Source: Macrobrachium rosenbergii
Lineage: Eukaryota > Arthropoda > Malacostraca > Decapoda > Palaemonidae
DNA length: 64,000 nt
Assembly (NCBI RefSeq): GCF_040412425.1
Contig: NC_089782.1
Location: forward strand, 45,281,322-45,345,321
Reading direction: 5' to 3'
Shown here: positions 13,200 through 27,477 of the stretch, piece after piece
Layout: each line of letters begins with the position of its first letter
Position numbering within the stretch: the first letter of the stretch is position 1
Position numbers and translations under genes: made by a program
The notes under the pieces: generated by a model
Seen by the model: only the letters and a program-made list of their open reading frames with translations
What the model was told of the DNA's origin: nothing
Databases searched by the model: none

Positions 13200-14150
13200 C
13201 ATGACGTCAACATTTTTTCTACATTAAACTTCCATAAAAGAGAACTGGCTCAGCAATCCCTTGGCTCCCACAGACAACCAAACTCTTCCAAGTGTCTTGC
13301 ACATACCCTGCTACCCTCCTCTCATCTTACCATTATACGTTATATTCCCTCCAAGTACCTTTACCAATGAGCTGCCTACATTCTTCACTATTCATATTGA
13401 AATTCATTGCTCCATCATTCTGGTTTCGATTTACAATTGCAACATTACTCTAGCCCACATTTGTACACAACGGTCTTATCTTGCAAACCTTTTTACTAGT
13501 TTCTGCAGACTCTTAATTAATGTCAGTTAGAGCAATCACGCTGTCTTCTATTTATTCCAACACATATCGTGACTCATTTGTAAAATCTTCCTAGCGCTCT
13601 TAACAAAGTTTTCTATACCATACAACACAGCCTCAACACCCTTCACATTCCCTCTCTTTTAGACTCTATCAAAAGATTTTTTCATGTCCAAACTTTCTTA
13701 CATTGGTGTTCTGTAGCAAACACATCATCCACACACTCCTTTTTTTTTTGTCTAATTCCACAGTTTTCTATGCCTATTATTTTGCAATTTTTCTTATTTT
13801 CTAAATCAAGATCCTGCCATACACCTTTCCTGTTATATGAAGTACTGTTATGCCTCTATAATACTTAAGAGTCTCTTTTAACAATTCTACCTTCAGACAT
13901 TGGAACAATTATTCCTCTCACTCATTCCTTTGGAATCTTTCCCTCATCCAGGCATACCTTACATACCTGGTCAACCCTCAATACGCTGTCACCTCTGTGC
14001 CACAGCATCTCACTATTAATCACATCAGCCTCTTGAGTCATTGTATTTTCAACATTTTGACTACCCTCCTTACATCCCCAACAGTCACTTCCACAAGCAC
14101 TTTCAAACTTACTGTACGTTATTAACCCTTTCCACTGCTGCGTCATTCAG
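13200..14150 (-). pseudogene. Decayed non-LTR reverse transcriptase relic
   Basis: Read from 14146 downward, the minus strand gives a 74-codon frame ending in VCKVCLDEGKIPKE. Before it come DVINSEMLWHRGDS, the usual 'SEML..GG' region at the N-terminal side of RT in RTE/jockey-like elements. After a stop and shifts it continues with recognisable pieces: GIIVP, then YYRGI..., GKVYGRIL and ECVDDVFA, followed by a degenerate K-KSFDRV block (the 'DLEKAYDRV' region). The pieces lie in different frames with many stops, so this cannot encode a working enzyme. The catalytic YxDD region is not found. At DNA level it resembles 47840-48170 (same family). The clade assignment is from family knowledge and is tentative. 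Confidence 0.75.
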
Positions 14151-14818
14151 CTCTATTTCTTTTGTGCCTTCTGTGTTCAACAAATCAGTATATCTTTATT
14201 TCCAAATTCTTTTGCTCTTTAACTTTTTTTTTTTATTATTTTCAGGTTCATTTCTTCAATAATTTTTCTTTTTTAGAGAGATCTTGTTCAACTCCTCTTC
14301 TCTATATATATTACTTGCCTTCTTTTTCTCTGTAACTTTTTCCTTGACTACCACATCCATCCTCCAGTATACCTGTACACGATCTGTCATTCAAATGCAT
14401 CGCTAAAATGTTTTTCCCTTCACTAAACCTTTCCTCTCCTCATTCTAAACTTACGGTTCTACTCACTACTGTCCCTATGTCCCCATAATGGAATTTTACA
14501 AACTCCTTACCTGTCTATTCCACCTTCATGTCTTTAACTCTAGCCCACTATTAATTTATTTTCCTCTTATTATGCTCTTCTGAAATCTCTCCTATCACAC
14601 TCACAGCCGTATTTTCATTCCCACCTCTCCAACTTAAGCTCTTACCTCCAACAAACGCATTACGTCATCATCTTGTTCTTCCTTGCACTGTACTTACACT
14701 CAAGCTACCAATCTCTATATACTGTGCGGCTTATATTAATCAAAATAAACATGTGAAATAATGGCAAATCGAGTCCGATTAAAGCAAGACAATTACTCCC
14801 AATTCACGAAAAGCAAAT

Positions 14819-14819
<1 letters not shown>
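14151..14819. other. Pyrimidine-rich stretch, no gene
   Basis: T/C-rich on the plus strand (A/G-rich on the minus). It could be the 5' continuation of the neighbouring RT relic, but no conserved endonuclease motif was recognised. Confidence 0.4.
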
Positions 14820-14884
<65 letters not shown>

Positions 14885-14890
14885 TTAATA

Positions 14891-14923
<33 letters not shown>

Positions 14924-15048
14924 GTATGATAACCATTATTATTATTATTATTAAAGGATGGTTGTATTATGCGAATTTATATATGATAAATTCGCATAAT
15001 ACAGCCATCCTTCTTAATAAGACCTGTTTACAAGAGAGTCTACTCCCT

Positions 15049-15116
<68 letters not shown>

Positions 15117-15117
15117 T
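14820..15117. repeat. (AAT)n/(ATT)n region around a hairpin
   Basis: About 21 AAT units (14820-14883) are followed by about 10 ATT units (14892-14922), which can fold back on each other. A further (ATT)n tract of about 22 units lies at 15051-15117. Between them sits the 26-bp hairpin at 14954-15012. Confidence 0.9.
14954..15012. repeat. 26-bp perfect-length hairpin
   Basis: The left arm 14954-14979 and right arm 14987-15012 are complementary at 25 of 26 positions around a 7-nt loop. The one mismatch would be a G-U pair in RNA. The arms end in 'aaggatgg' and 'ccatcctt' and contain 'attatgcgaatt'. Confidence 0.9.
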
Positions 15118-16067
<950 letters not shown>

Positions 16068-16379
16068 TATATATACTGTCAGATGGTAATCTATTTTATA
16101 TACACTGACGGTATATTTGCAAAAATAAGTATGAGTCAGCATTCAAAGAGGTTCCAGAACGAGAAAGAATAAGACAGAATATAATATAAAAAGAAATGTG
16201 CAAAAAAAAAAAGTAAAAGCTAAACGTTTATCTGAAGTTGTCTTCTTTGAGATGATTAAGTAAATAAAGTGATCCACATGAAAAATATCCGTGCACTTAA
16301 TGAAATGAAAATACATGGGAATACGTACCCTTGCACTGTATATTTCGGGATTTGTAGGACAAATGCAATAAAAATAAAT

Positions 16380-16383
<4 letters not shown>

Positions 16384-16428
<45 letters not shown>
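16384..16428. repeat. (GA)n microsatellite
   Basis: About 22 GA units. The 16067-16383 stretch to its left holds no recognisable feature. Confidence 0.95.
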
Positions 16429-16432
<4 letters not shown>

Positions 16433-16523
16433 GAAAATACTAAAATAAGATGGGAATAACTAGGTCTTAACCACCAGAGGTGAACACGCACCGTAACAGG
16501 CCAGGGGTAAAACCAGTGTGTAT

Positions 16524-16525
<2 letters not shown>

Positions 16526-16587
<62 letters not shown>
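16526..16587. repeat. (GA)n microsatellite
   Basis: About 31 GA units. Confidence 0.95.
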
Positions 16588-16589
<2 letters not shown>

Positions 16590-17051
16590 CAACGGGGCTC
16601 TCCCAAAAGTGAGAGGGCCTCTTCCCGTCCATTCCCCCCTCCCTTATCCCAGGGTAACCCCCATTTCTCTCTGTTCCTATCTGGGATTTATCTTAATGAA
16701 GTTAGCATGGGTCAGATGATACCTATTGTGGTAGGGCCTTAGCTCCTTGGCCGCCCTGTTTATCGGCAGGGGGTGGGGTCTCTTTGTAGGGGAGGGGGGG
16801 GGGCGGGGTGGCCCTCTTGCTGAGCCGATTACATCCAGGAGCGCCTCTACCAGGGCCTCGGATGCATTGGCCATGAAGAAACGTCTTCCAAATAGCCCAA
16901 TACCATCCTGACGGCGGTCGGGAGAGGAAAAAAAGATCTCTTTAAACAATCTTCTTTCACGCTGAGGTTTCATATTTGCATCTGCATAAACAATATAAAT
17001 AAAAAATACAAGAGCTGACATTGGACTGCGATCTAATTGATAAGTGCTCAC
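16588..17051 (-). other. GC-rich patch with an unassigned 124-codon frame
   Basis: The local composition is clearly GC-richer than its surroundings, with G runs at about 16788-16802. A minus-strand frame (17051-16677) holds a hydrophilic helix-like stretch followed by a Pro-rich segment (RGPPRPPPSPTKRPHP). I recognise no family, see no supporting splice sites and would not call a gene. It could be an exon remnant, a repeat or chance. Confidence 0.2.
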
Positions 17052-17578
17052 GCCTGTTTGGATGACGTATACATATCACAAATCTGTTTTAAATTGTTCA
17101 GTATAAAATTCAATAGAAACCAACAGGAAAAATGTCTAAATTCCATTGAGCAGAGCGTATAGGCTACTATACTGTCAGCAGTGAGCGTATGGACTATAAT
17201 GTATATATGTCAGATTTTAACATTCCAAGATGTATCCTGAGCAGAGAAATATGATAATTTTTAATTCGGTAATCTGTTGTTAGAATAGTAAAATGTAACT
17301 GAAAAATGGAACTAAAAACAATTAAACCCATTAAACTGGTTTTCATATATTTTTCTCCTTGATTAACGCAATCTATCAAATGATGTAATGTCACACTCGC
17401 AATCAAACACATTTTACCAAGTTTCGCTAAATTAATCTTAATAAAAATTAATCGTGGTTAAAATATTTTCTTAAAATGAAAAGAAAAAAATTCTTCCAAA
17501 TAAAAATGTAAAGCTGAACAGGAAGTCAAACAGCTGATATGGTCAAGACTTCTCACCATTCTTTGACTGCTAAACAAA
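17052..17578. other. No feature seen
   Basis: AT-rich; only chance-length frames. Confidence 0.5.
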
Positions 17579-17916
17579 ACAAGTAAAAAGCAAGTTACTT
17601 CGACGCAACCGAGTTTTCTGTACAGCATATAAGGCTGTATGAAACTCTCAGCCATGACCCGGTGGTGGCCTGCGTTGTTGGCACCTATAGCGATGCCAAA
17701 CGCACGATCATGGTTAACTTTAACCTTAAATAAAACAAAAACTACTGTTGCTAGAGGGCTGCAATTTGGTATGTTTGATGACTGGAGTGTGGATGATCAA
17801 CATACCAGTTTGCAGCCCTCTAGCCTTAGTAGTTTTTAAAATCTGAGGGCGGACAGAAAAAGTGCAGACGGACAGACAAATAGCCATCTCAGTAGTTTTC
17901 TTTTACAGAAAACTAA
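17579..17916 (+). mobile_element. MITE-like family C, shorter copy
   Basis: Shares with 10609-11051 the 'gagttttctgtac' left end, the 'cccggtggtggcc' core, the large internal palindrome ('gctagagggctgcaatttgg' at about 17749 against 'gcagccctctagcc' at about 17813), and the 'gttttcttttacagaaaact' right end. It lacks the 'ccaccgaaa' hairpin segment. Confidence 0.75.
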
Positions 17917-18672
17917 AAACTTAAAGATACCTTGAAGGCAGAATGATCGAAAGTAATTTGGTAAGGTGATGAAATGAAGCAGCCTTTAGATGGAGAAAAT
18001 TTAGTACGAGAATGAAAAACCTTCATAAAAGTACAAGGCCTACATGAGCTTGCCAAGTGAGAAAATGATATACAGTACATCAGAAAGAGGAATGAACAGT
18101 CACAATCTTGGAATAATAACTGAAAATGACAAAGAAAAAGAGCAGCATAATTATGACGACCAAAATTAAACTTAAACACCTCCTATAGTTATCGTACGAA
18201 CGAGGATTTCAACAATATTAGTAAGAAGAGCAGTTGCACAGGAAACAAACCAGCATTGCCAACATGGAAAACTAAAAGAAAAAAGGAGAATAACATCTCT
18301 ATCGGAGGGACTTAACTTTAAATATGCATAACATATAACGAAAGGCTACGAAATCAAAGCAAAATGAAATTCAATAATACAGTGAAATTAACACGTCATC
18401 AAGTAAATAGCTCTTGCGACCGATACCAGAGGGACGACTGACTCCAAGAGCAATAGGTCTATTGGGGAACGTCTTCTAATCATATAAGCATGAAGCCACG
18501 ATAAATGGGAAACTGAATGACGATGAATTAGAAATAATTTCTAACATCTTACATATACTTTTAGGAAGAACAAGCCACCTGAATGATAAATGATTTACCG
18601 TACACTTGCAAGGGAGCTCCTTTGATCCGGTTAAAAGACCACATAATAATAAGTAAGAGTTTAAACAATAAA
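17917..18672. other. No feature seen
   Basis: Sequence between two family C copies; nothing recognisable. Confidence 0.5.
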
Positions 18673-18998
18673 AACAAGTAAAAAAATGCGCCGAAGTTTC
18701 TTCGGCGCAATCCAATTTTCTGTACGGCGTATAATGATGTATAAAACTCTCAGCCACGGGCCATGAAACTCTCAGCCGCGGCCCATGAAACTTTCAGCTA
18801 AGGCACGGTGGTGGCCTTTGTTGTTGGCACCAGTAGCGGTGCCAGACGCACGACCATGGGTAACTTTAATCTTAAATAAAATAAAAACTCCTGAGACTAG
18901 AGGGTTGCAATTTGATATGCTTGATGATTGGAGGGTGGTTGATCAACATACCAATTTGCAGTCCTCTAGCCGTCGTAGTTTTTAAGATGTGAGGGCCG
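18673..18998 (+). mobile_element. MITE-like family C, 3'-truncated copy
   Basis: Begins with a clean hairpin ('tgcgccgaa' 18687-18695, loop of 5, 'ttcggcgca' 18701-18709) that is degraded in the other two copies. It carries a partial duplication of 'ccatgaaactctcagccgcg' and stops after 'gtttttaagatgtgaggg', so the 'gcggacag' repeats and the right end are missing. Confidence 0.75.
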
Positions 18999-20310
<1,312 letters not shown>

Positions 20311-20364
20311 CACACAAAGACACATACACATATAAATACAAATATATACATACATACACACATA

Positions 20365-21279
<915 letters not shown>

Positions 21280-21616
21280 TCAGACTAAAGCACTTTTCGA
21301 GGCACAGCGAAGGACATGTTCCAGCCATCTCCATCTTCCCTTTATCATTTCACCTAAATAATATTATGGAACTTCGGTAATTGGATTCCAAAGCTTCATT
21401 TCATAACCTACAAAATCTTTTATATGCAGTTTCAATGTCATACCACGATTCATATCCGTATAACAATACAGATCGTAGTATACTAATCACTACTAATTAC
21501 CACCAGACTAATTAGACTAATCTTACACTCATATGCAATTTCAGTCCGTGATTTCCCAATGCTTTCCAGCCTGCCAATTGTTTGATTGGCCTTTTTAAAT
21601 GTTTCACTAATTTGCA
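21280..21616 (-). pseudogene. C-terminal fragment of a non-LTR retrotransposon pol
   Basis: Read from 21614 down, the minus strand gives QISETFKKANQTIGRLESIG, then SVLLYGYESW in another frame, then KGRWRWLEHVLRCASKSAL in a third. These match the familiar 'rIa.Ak..fg.L..iw', 'VLLYGsEtW' and 'RRWRWLGHVLRm' blocks that follow the RT palm in RTE-like elements. At least two shifts and several stops separate them, so it is inactive. No RT catalytic motif is included. Confidence 0.75.
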
Positions 21617-21799
21617 ACTCCGGGGAACCTGCTTTGGATATCATTACGATTTACAATTACACATGGAGCATGATCAACGAAATGGTCATTTTAACTTTAG
21701 GAACTTAGTCTGATTCATAAATATCAGTAATTTAAGAGGTTAAGGTCAGAACAATAACCGCTTCCAAGATATCGTCAGAGTCACTTTTTTATTCTATAC

Positions 21800-22405
21800 C
21801 GCAGGTGGGGGAGGGTTAGTGCTTTCAGTGCGCCTTTCGCAATGCGCTGTGGTCATTACTTAAAGGTTCTTTGCAGTGTCCCTTCCGCCCGTAGCCGCAA
21901 CGGTTTTCATTCCTTTTACTGTACCTTAGTTCATTTGTCTCTTTCTTCGTAAGTTCTTTGGAGGGGTGGATAGAGCTGTCGCCTGGCACGCTGTTGGCCC
22001 AGCGTTCGACTCTCCTACCCGGCTGATGAAGAACTAGAGGAATTTATTTCTGGTGATAGAAATTCATTTCTCGTCATAATGTGATTCGAATCCCACAATA
22101 AGCTGTAGGTCCCGTTGCTAGGTAACCAGTTGGTTCTTAGCCACGTAAAATAAATCTAATCCTTCGGGCCAGCCCTAGGAGAGCTGTTAATCAGCTCAGT
22201 GGTCTGGTTAAACTAAGATATACTTTGTCTCTTTCTTCCATCTTACTTTCCATCCTCTCTCAACAACCGGATAGTGGAACTGCGAGGCTTTCCTCCTGTT
22301 ACACCTTTCAAACCACCTTTACTCTCAATATCTTTTTCAGTGCTGAATGACCCTGTGGGTCTCATCGCTTGGCCTTTGTCCTAAATTTTATATTTCATTC
22401 CTTTC
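21800..22405 (-). mobile_element. Family B retroposon, minus strand, split by a SINE
   Basis: The two parts, 21800-21933 and 22239-22405, form one minus-strand family B copy. The right part carries the complement of 'gaaggaaa.cctcgcagtt' and of the 'ggaccta..aggtcattcagc' start. The left part carries the complement of 'ggtacagtaaaaggaatg', 'gaagggac.ctgcaaagaacc' and the end of the element. The inserted sequence at 21949-22223 is a family A SINE. Confidence 0.8.
21949..22223 (+). mobile_element. tRNA-derived SINE, family A, with 15-bp target duplication
   Basis: A 275-bp insertion flanked by the perfect repeat 'tttgtctctttcttc' (21934-21948 and 22224-22238). The head has 'tggatagagctgtcgcc' (A-box-like) and 'gcgttcgactctcc' (B box). 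The body contains 'tttctggtgatagaaattca', 'gttgctaggtaaccag' and 'cttcgggccagccctaggag', and it ends 'ctggttaaactaagatatac'. Further copies lie at 43499-43755, 48672-48955 and 60389-60450 (minus). Confidence 0.9.
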
Positions 22406-23189
22406 CACTTTTGCTTTTAGCATGTTGTAAAATCCATAATTACATTCAAGATGTCATTAGGATTAGGATTATTTACAAGATACTGACAAATTCACAAAAT
22501 TACTTTCAAGATAACTTCGGAAAAGTTACACCTCCTGGTTAAGATCACAATCATAGGAACTTTCGAGATACGTTCAGTTAATTACCTTTTCAGATCAAAA
22601 CGAAACTAAACAATTTTTTAAGATGTTTGGAAGCTACTTAATTAAAGATATAGTGACGGTGACTATTCATTGCGTCCTAAGATCTGAGTCGATAACTTTA
22701 CTTCACAAAGTGACGCCCCCTTTTTCGAATCTTTTCCTGTTATGTTTTTCCCGTCATATAATGTTGAGACAGTTGCTTTTTCCATTCTAATCAGAACTGT
22801 ATCTTTCGCAAAATACTGTAACTTTTGGCCAGTTAGCCAATATTTCCTCAAGTATATAAAAAGATGGACCAACTTTGGAGATGGACTAGATACCGGAAAT
22901 TTAAAAACTGTGCCTAAACAAATATAATTATCTCCAAAATGCACCAAAAACTTGTAAATAAATTTCGTTCAACTCTGGTTTCAAAACATCCCAAAATAAG
23001 TGAATTATTTCAACGCCAGACTATTATTTTTCCAAGGCTTGAAAATAACGATAATTTTACAAGGGATTTGTAAGCAGGGAAAAATACGATTATAAAATGC
23101 AGACTCTCATGAAAAACTATCAATGACATTTCTCGCAGAGGGTAAATGTTTGCAGAGCATCGGACCAACGAGTGTTCAATGAATCGTGC
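22406..23189. other. No feature seen
   Basis: AT-rich; frames of up to 94 codons on opposite strands overlap one another and match nothing I know. Confidence 0.5.
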
Positions 23190-23245
23190 TTCGGTAATTA
23201 TCATGTGCACTGCAATGAAATCTTGTTCGGCTTCGTTTTCGCAGC

Positions 23246-23316
<71 letters not shown>

Positions 23317-23401
23317 GCAGTAGCAACAGTAGGTTTAGACAATTCGGTAATTATCATGTAAGCTGCAATGAAATCTTGTTCGGCTTCGTTCTCGCAACAC
23401 A

Positions 23402-23474
<73 letters not shown>
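23190..23474. repeat. 153-bp tandem duplication carrying (AAT)n
   Basis: A segment beginning 'ttcggtaattatcatgt' and containing 'tgcaatgaaatcttgttcgg' occurs at 23190 and again at 23343 with about six differences. Each copy is followed by (AAT)n (23248-23314 and 23403-23474) and then 'aacagcag'. The duplication therefore included the microsatellite. Confidence 0.9.
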
Positions 23475-23476
<2 letters not shown>

Positions 23477-24195
23477 GCAGCATCGGAACAGCAGTACAAC
23501 AGCAGCAGCAATGGCAGATTTGGATCAAAAGAAAAGCAAGCAAAAGTAACACGACTTATAAGTCTGAACGTGAGACGTCACGGAGAAATAAACAAACCAA
23601 AAAGCTGGATAAAATTATTGCTAAAAAAATTGTGACTAAAATATAAGGAAAAAAGCGTAAAAATGCGATCTGAATCGCAGCGGAGGTAAATATTTGTCGT
23701 GATTTTTTAAAAATACAAAATCCTTACTTGGTTGCCGGCGAATATTTACTTTTTTGACTGATTTGTTGTGGAATCAATGGTGCATATATTATCATATCTA
23801 ATGAGCGAATGCCGGCCCCGCTCATAAATATAAACACTTAAAAAAATAATTTAATACTTTTTAAGTAGACGTCTTTTTCCCGGAAGATCTGTACATTTCA
23901 AGAAAAAAATACATTTCACTTCAAAATTTATTTATTTTCTTCTGCGCAAGCTCAATCACTTGAAATAAAGACTTCAAATAAGTCCCATAATTTATTAGGA
24001 AGACATACTTGGGATTCTCTTAGCCAAATAACCACCATATACGTATCTAAAATAAATGTGCATCATGCACATATTGCGAAAGGTAGTGTGTTGAAAGTGG
24101 ACACACTGATTAAGAACCTAACGGATGAACGTGGCAGTCACAAATGCATTATATTTCTCTATGGTCATCCACTGTCAACGGATACGAATTTTTGT
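23475..24195. other. No feature seen
   Basis: Begins with a CAG-rich bit ('acagcagcagcaatgg') and is otherwise plain AT-rich sequence. Confidence 0.5.
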
Positions 24196-24297
24196 CTATA
24201 TATATATATATATTATATGTAATATATACATACATACATAAATACATATATATACGTATATATATATTTATATAAATGCATATGTATATACATAATA

Positions 24298-24369
<72 letters not shown>

Positions 24370-24417
24370 TACATACATACATAAATACATATATATACAC
24401 ATATGTATATACACATA

Positions 24418-24476
<59 letters not shown>
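24196..24476. repeat. (TA)n region with an internal ~139-bp duplication
   Basis: The phrases 'catacatacataaatacata' and 'atatgtatataca' occur at about 24230-24295 and again at about 24370-24415, each followed by a long TA block. Confidence 0.9.
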
Positions 24477-26379
24477 GTAATTTGTTAGATTAAGCAAGCC
24501 ATGTGCTAGCTAAAGTCCTTACTCTACGGCAGCCCGTAAAATATACACTATATATATATATAGTTCAACATAACCAACTAATATCTGAAGGCGATGCGAA
24601 ATAAACAAAGGCTCAGCCCCTACCTCCCGGGTCCGGCGCGGTGTCTGTCTCACCAGGTGATAACGGCATCACCTGGCTTGGCCTATTTCACCGAAATCTC
24701 ATAATCATCAAAACTAACTCAACGGCAACGTCGGGGGCCGTATTCTTCAGGGATGAACTATTGCTTATCCATATGAAAGAGAGCCTTATTGTTTTTCGCC
24801 TTTCATTCGTCGTAAAAAGCATCGGCTTCGATCTGGTATCTGATCGGCAGTATTGGAACGAGAGAGGTAAACTGACGCGCGAATTAGAAGGGAAAAGGGG
24901 ATTAGTTTTAATTAGGGTTTGGTTTTATGTCTTGTAATCCTCCATAGGCCTATACGGGGATTTGCTGAGGCTCATCTCCTTTCTTCTATTGTGGCTGTAA
25001 CACACAGAGCCTTTCTCTCGTGTCGTCTGCTCTCATGTTCCATTGTTTCCAATGATACCTCTTTCTTCCATGTTATGGACGTGGTTGGAGGGTTTCTGGA
25101 ACGATTACTAAATTCAATTAGCCATCTTATTCGTTTTGCCGAGATACCAGTAACGCCATCTATTGGCAAGCAGCAGGAGACATGAGTGTCACTCGCCAAA
25201 GAAAGACATTTTACTACATTTTGATACTCACTACAGTATAGAGGAGTTGTGTGTACTGATTTACCACCATCATCAAGACAGTAAACTGCTACCACTTCTA
25301 CTACTGCCGCTACTATTTAAGACAATAATGCTACTGTTTAAGACACTAATACTTTCACCATCACTAACGACAATACTGAAGTGTTCACAAAAATAAGTAA
25401 AAGGAGGTTCAAGCAGCTTAATAACTTGAAACTTGTCAAGTCGTTTGAAGTTGGAGACAGAGCTAATGGACGGAAACATTTAAGAACGAATATGCATAGT
25501 TTATAAAACTCTGTTAATGAATGAATGACGGGTGAACGAATTAAAAAAAAAAACACACACAGACACACACAATCTATCAGGGGTCCTCATTACGAAAAGC
25601 TTTAGTTAATAAATATCTACGGCCACCGTGCTTGATTAAGTTCTGATAATTAATGGATGGTTTAGCTTCATGGCGGAACAATCATCACAAGACCAGAAGA
25701 CAAAAAAAAAAAAAAATCTTTGACGTATCCTTGTCATTAGAAGCTTGTGTTTAAAAGACTGGCTGACGTTAACAAGGTGTTACGATAAGCAGAAAAAAAG
25801 AAGACGCGAAAAAAGCTGAAACCTGTTAAAAAAAAAGACTTCAGCACTCTGGACAAATTCTGAAATACAGTAGTCGATTCCTGAAAGCGCAGTCATCGGA
25901 GCTTATGAACATTTAGAAATACCACAACCAACTTCAGAAAAAAAATAAATATAAAAGCTGGGAGTTCATTGAGCCAAATAATGAGGCAGGAACGAAATTG
26001 TTTTAATGCATATCTTAAAAAACAAACCCCTTTGATGAATAGTTATACATAAATACATAATTTCATGCCCAGATACACCCATAAATGACTTTATACTGTC
26101 AGTCTCTTTACAAGTAAAAAGGTAAAAAAAAAGAGAAAGAAAAAAATTCAATTACCTGTTCACTGCTAAGTCTCGACCAGAAGGGGTTAGTTTTCAATTT
26201 ACATATATCAATAAAATCCAATTATAACCACCGTCATAATAAAACGGTAATTAATACACACGCACACACACAGAAACATCCACATGCACGCACACACTCA
26301 CACACCCCGCACCCATTTTCGACCTAAAACTGTTTCGCTTTGAAAAGAAAATTTATACCATTTCCAGATCCCAATTAAT
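24477..26379. other. No gene supported
   Basis: About 1.9 kb of mixed sequence. Frames of 88-107 codons at 24919-25295 overlap on both strands. No SINE heads, inverted repeats or RT motifs were recognised. CA-rich bits occur at 25551-25570 and 26255-26305. Confidence 0.5.
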
Positions 26380-26399
26380 TTCGTATTTTTACCCCGGCC

Positions 26400-26822
26400 G
26401 TGTGCGTCCATGCGTCACTTTTTCCAAACGTCGCACTCCATCGACCATCAAGGAACGCACTCCCAGAGCTAATTTACCTTCACAAACATCAAAAATGTAA
26501 ACAGACATCAAAGAAAAAGTTTATGCATTACAACTGCGAGTCACAAGAGCATGTTACCTATCAAACGCTCCGCCGTCGAGCTGTCATTTCCATCTCTATG
26601 GCGTCGGGCCGCAAGGGCGGCTGTCTCTATCCACCTGTGGTTTCATGGTGTGTTGGAAAACAGGTTATGAATGCGTTACCTTTACGCCGTCACAACAAAG
26701 GGGTGATATTTGCTCGCATTTACTTTAAATCATCAGCGGCGCCGTGCCATGCAAAATGGATCCTTACCATGCCAACGGATAGCGCTGTAAATGACGTGCG
26801 TCGGATCGACAGCGTGACGTAG
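26400..26822 (+). CDS. Unassigned 140-codon frame (doubtful)
   Basis: An ATG-initiated frame inside the CpG-rich block with no recognisable domain, signal peptide or membrane segment. CG-rich sequence has fewer stops by chance, so length alone is weak support. It is in a different frame from the 26863-27477 frame. Confidence 0.12.
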   Translation: MCVHASLFPNVALHRPSRNALPELIYLHKHQKCKQTSKKKFMHYNCESQEHVTYQTLRRRAVISISMASGRKGGCLYPPVVSWCVGKQVMNALPLRRHNKGVIFARIYFKSSAAPCHAKWILTMPTDSAVNDVRRIDSVT

Positions 26823-26862
26823 CGTCAGGCAGGCGAATCTAAGCCTTTCCAAGGCCTACCTC

Positions 26863-27477
26863 ATGGCCCAGTATGCAATCACGTCGAGAGACTGGTTAGT
26901 GAGCTGCAACAATTTTCAATATTTTTGTTTATGTTGTATCACTGATAGGCCTCAAAGACACAAGAGAAAAATTCAATTTTGTGGTTTTGCCTTTCCGCAT
27001 GACGGCGCCGAATTTGGCTCTGGGTCTTCGGCTGTGTTCACAGCTGCTGTGCTGCAGACGGGACGAGGATCTGTGCATCTTGAACTATTACCACGAGTTC
27101 AAAAAGACACCATCAAGGCGTGTTTTGCTCTGTTAGGTCGGGGGGCAAGTCAACGGAAAGATTGCGCCACATTTCGCGGAAATCGGAACCGCGTGTTTTC
27201 GAACATCAGTGGGATACACTCTCCTACGCGATTCCTGTCTATAAATACAAGAAGAGGAGGGACTGGAGCTGCGGGAGGGCATTTCGAAGGATCCCTACTC
27301 GAGATAAAAGAGAACGAAGAGAGAGTTTGTTTCGAATACACCTTCCAAATCTTTTGCATCCTTACGAGCTGTTCTGAGGAGCAAGATCCCGTGGGCCACT
27401 TGAATCTAACGATATCGAAAACAACTTTTATCACAAATTTGTTACACAGTATCGTCAACATTAAAAACCTAGGATAG
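26863..27477 (+). CDS. Unassigned 204-codon frame (doubtful)
   Basis: This is the longest frame in the window not made of microsatellite and not antisense to a retrotransposon. It starts MAQYAITSRDWLVSCNN and has a Cys-containing N-terminal patch (CLCCITDRPQRHKRK), a Gly/Ser-rich middle and a Cys-bearing C-terminal part (FCILTSCSEEQD). I recognise no family. A TATA-like element lies inside it at 27240, which argues that at least one reading is wrong. It may be a single-exon gene, part of an exon or chance. Confidence 0.2.
   Translation: MAQYAITSRDWLVSCNNFQYFCLCCITDRPQRHKRKIQFCGFAFPHDGAEFGSGSSAVFTAAVLQTGRGSVHLELLPRVQKDTIKACFALLGRGASQRKDCATFRGNRNRVFSNISGIHSPTRFLSINTRRGGTGAAGGHFEGSLLEIKENEERVCFEYTFQIFCILTSCSEEQDPVGHLNLTISKTTFITNLLHSIVNIKNLG
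27240..27247 (+). promoter_or_regulatory. TATA-box-like sequence
   Basis: 'tataaata' in 'gtctataaatacaagaagag', followed by G-rich sequence about 25-40 bp downstream. It is a good match to the core consensus but common by chance in AT-rich DNA. It is noted only because it sits in the CpG-rich block. Confidence 0.2.

Larger units (their letters stand above)
26380..27300. promoter_or_regulatory. CpG-rich block, possible regulatory or exonic region
   Basis: CG dinucleotides are visibly dense here (for example 'gcgtcgggccgcaagggcgg' near 26600 and the 'cgtgcgtcggatcgacagcg' stretch near 26796), unlike anywhere else in the window. Two TGACGT (CRE-like) sites occur at about 26790 and 26815. There are no microsatellites. 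This is the best candidate for functional unique sequence, but no product is identified. Confidence 0.35.

Noticed and set aside
14954..15012. microRNA precursor
   Set aside because: The 7-nt loop and 26-bp near-perfect stem are shorter than a typical precursor, and the flanks are trinucleotide repeats; kept only as a hairpin.
16677..17051. 124-codon frame as a gene
   Set aside because: It is GC-rich but lacks a recognisable domain or splice signals; retained only as an unassigned patch.
23010..23552. 180-codon minus-strand frame of Leu and Ile runs
   Set aside because: It is driven by two (AAT)n tracts and crosses a tandem duplication.
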